From positions 1 through 14,151 of the forward strand of contig JAIHTM010000040.1 in the NCBI GenBank assembly GCA_022713905.1: a stretch of DNA of 14,151 bases, written 5' to 3'. The stretch's first letter is position 1, and every line of letters starts with the position of its first letter. The notes under the pieces are model-generated. The model had not been told where the DNA came from and made no database searches. It saw nothing but the letters and a program-made list of their open reading frames with translations. Below, piece after piece: positions 13,523 to 14,151 of the stretch. Both the position numbers and the translations under genes were made by a program. Origin of the DNA: Collinsella sp. Its GTDB lineage: Bacteria; Actinomycetota; Coriobacteriia; Coriobacteriales; Coriobacteriaceae.

Positions 13523-14116
13523 TTAGCGCTTGATCTCGATATCGTCGAGCTTGACGTCCATGGCCTCGGTCTTGGCCTCGGCAATGTCATCGGCAAACTC
13601 AAGGGACTCCATCATGGTCTCGACGGCGTCCTTGTGCTCTTCGACGTTGTCGATGCGCACGTACACGCTGCCGCCGTCAACGTCGGTGAAGTACTCGGTC
13701 GTCACGCCGCCGGAGTGCGTGAAGTAGGCGCTGCGCCAGGTCTTGCCGTTGTACTTGACGGGGTCGCTCTCGGTCCATCCGGAGCTGGCCTTCCACTTGG
13801 CCTCGTAGTCGAACAGCTCGTCAGCGTTCTTGTCGGGGTCGAAGACAGGGATGAAGCGATCGCTGGCGTGCTCGCTCTCGGTGAACTTAAACTGGGCTCT
13901 GTCAGCGGTATCGCCGGCGACGTCGGTGATTTCGACGCCCTCGGGGACCTCGACCTTAAACCAGATGAAGTCGGTCCTCATATCCAAGGCTGGCTTTTCC
14001 GCGCCGCCGCTACCGCCACTGCCGGCAGCGCCGCCGCTTCCGCCGCAGCCCACTAGGGCAACTGCGGCAAAGAGGCTCATGCAGAGGGTGAGAATCGCTA
14101 AGGCCTTCTTTTTCAT
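13523..14116 (-). CDS. Secreted lipoprotein of unknown function
   Basis: The ATG at 14116 follows GAGGAGG with eight-base spacing. The first 24 residues are a lipoprotein signal: MKKKALAILTL, a hydrophobic core, then lipobox LVGC with the lipidated cysteine at 24. A Gly/Ser linker (25-39) tethers a soluble domain of about 155 residues. This domain is acidic, contains DFIWFKVEVPEGVEI, KWKASSGWTESDPVKYNGK and VYVRIDNVEEH, and ends in the charged DVKLDDIEIKR. The alternating strands suggest a beta-rich fold, and the EEHKDAVETMMESLEF helix near the end resembles small lipoproteins that monitor or bind at the envelope. I do not recognise a named family. It has its own terminator and is not in an operon with the phospholipase gene. 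The lipoprotein call is strong; the role is unknown. Confidence 0.85.
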   Translation of the reverse strand: MKKKALAILTLCMSLFAAVALVGCGGSGGAAGSGGSGGAEKPALDMRTDFIWFKVEVPEGVEITDVAGDTADRAQFKFTESEHASDRFIPVFDPDKNADELFDYEAKWKASSGWTESDPVKYNGKTWRSAYFTHSGGVTTEYFTDVDGGSVYVRIDNVEEHKDAVETMMESLEFADDIAEAKTEAMDVKLDDIEIKR

Positions 14117-14151
14117 GGTCGTGTCCTCCTCGATCTGTAACCGCCCATGGA

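Noticed and set aside
13297..13533. 78-codon plus-strand frame in the phospholipase-lipoprotein gap
   Set aside because: It crosses the lipoprotein terminator and the lipoprotein 3' end, with no ribosome-binding site or recognisable motif.
1..14151. CRISPR array, tRNA, rRNA or insertion sequence
   Set aside because: I saw no regularly spaced direct repeats, no tRNA-like cloverleaf, no rRNA segment, and no transposase or terminal inverted repeats.

Overview
The window reads as chromosomal DNA of a GC-rich, Gram-positive-type anaerobe. The best guess is the Coriobacteriia (Collinsella or a close relative). This rests on strong G/C preference at third codon positions, Shine-Dalgarno-led starts, a lipobox lipoprotein, a surface enzyme with a sortase-like LADTG tail, and formate-tetrahydrofolate ligase. 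The assignment is an inference from overall impression, not from a marker gene.

Layout. Positions 1-341 hold the 3' end of an unrecognised gene, closed by a strong hairpin. Positions 478-2686 are the Holliday-junction operon ruvC-ruvA-ruvB, with both junctions overlapping as TGATG. fhs (2830-4497) has its own promoter candidate and a clear terminator. A bitopic membrane protein with a PASTA-like outer domain (4680-5669) follows. It converges on a minus-strand cation diffusion facilitator, probably a manganese exporter (5780-6961), and a long two-way terminator separates the two. Divergent from the transporter is a protein with two zinc ribbons (7180-8517).

Positions 8518-10201 are the accessory part. 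They contain stacked hairpins, an unlisted 30-codon minus-strand ORF with a good ribosome-binding site, a frameshifted scrap of an ADP-ribosylglycohydrolase gene, and a YhcG/DUF1016 PD-(D/E)XK nuclease whose stop codon lies 6 bases from that scrap. This looks like replacement of most of the glycohydrolase gene by the nuclease gene.

Positions 10367-10636 encode a small PH-like protein. It converges on a large exported PI-PLC-type phosphodiesterase (10731-13217) with a twin-arginine signal, a probable beta-trefoil domain, a catalytic X domain and a sortase-type tail. The window ends with a minus-strand lipoprotein (13523-14116).

The only genes that clearly work together are ruvCAB. The rest are mostly single transcription units separated by terminators. 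The most unusual items are the 30-residue peptide unit, the glycohydrolase remnant beside yhcG, the domain architecture of the phospholipase, and the T-[TR]-V motifs plus seven-residue repeats of the PASTA-like protein.
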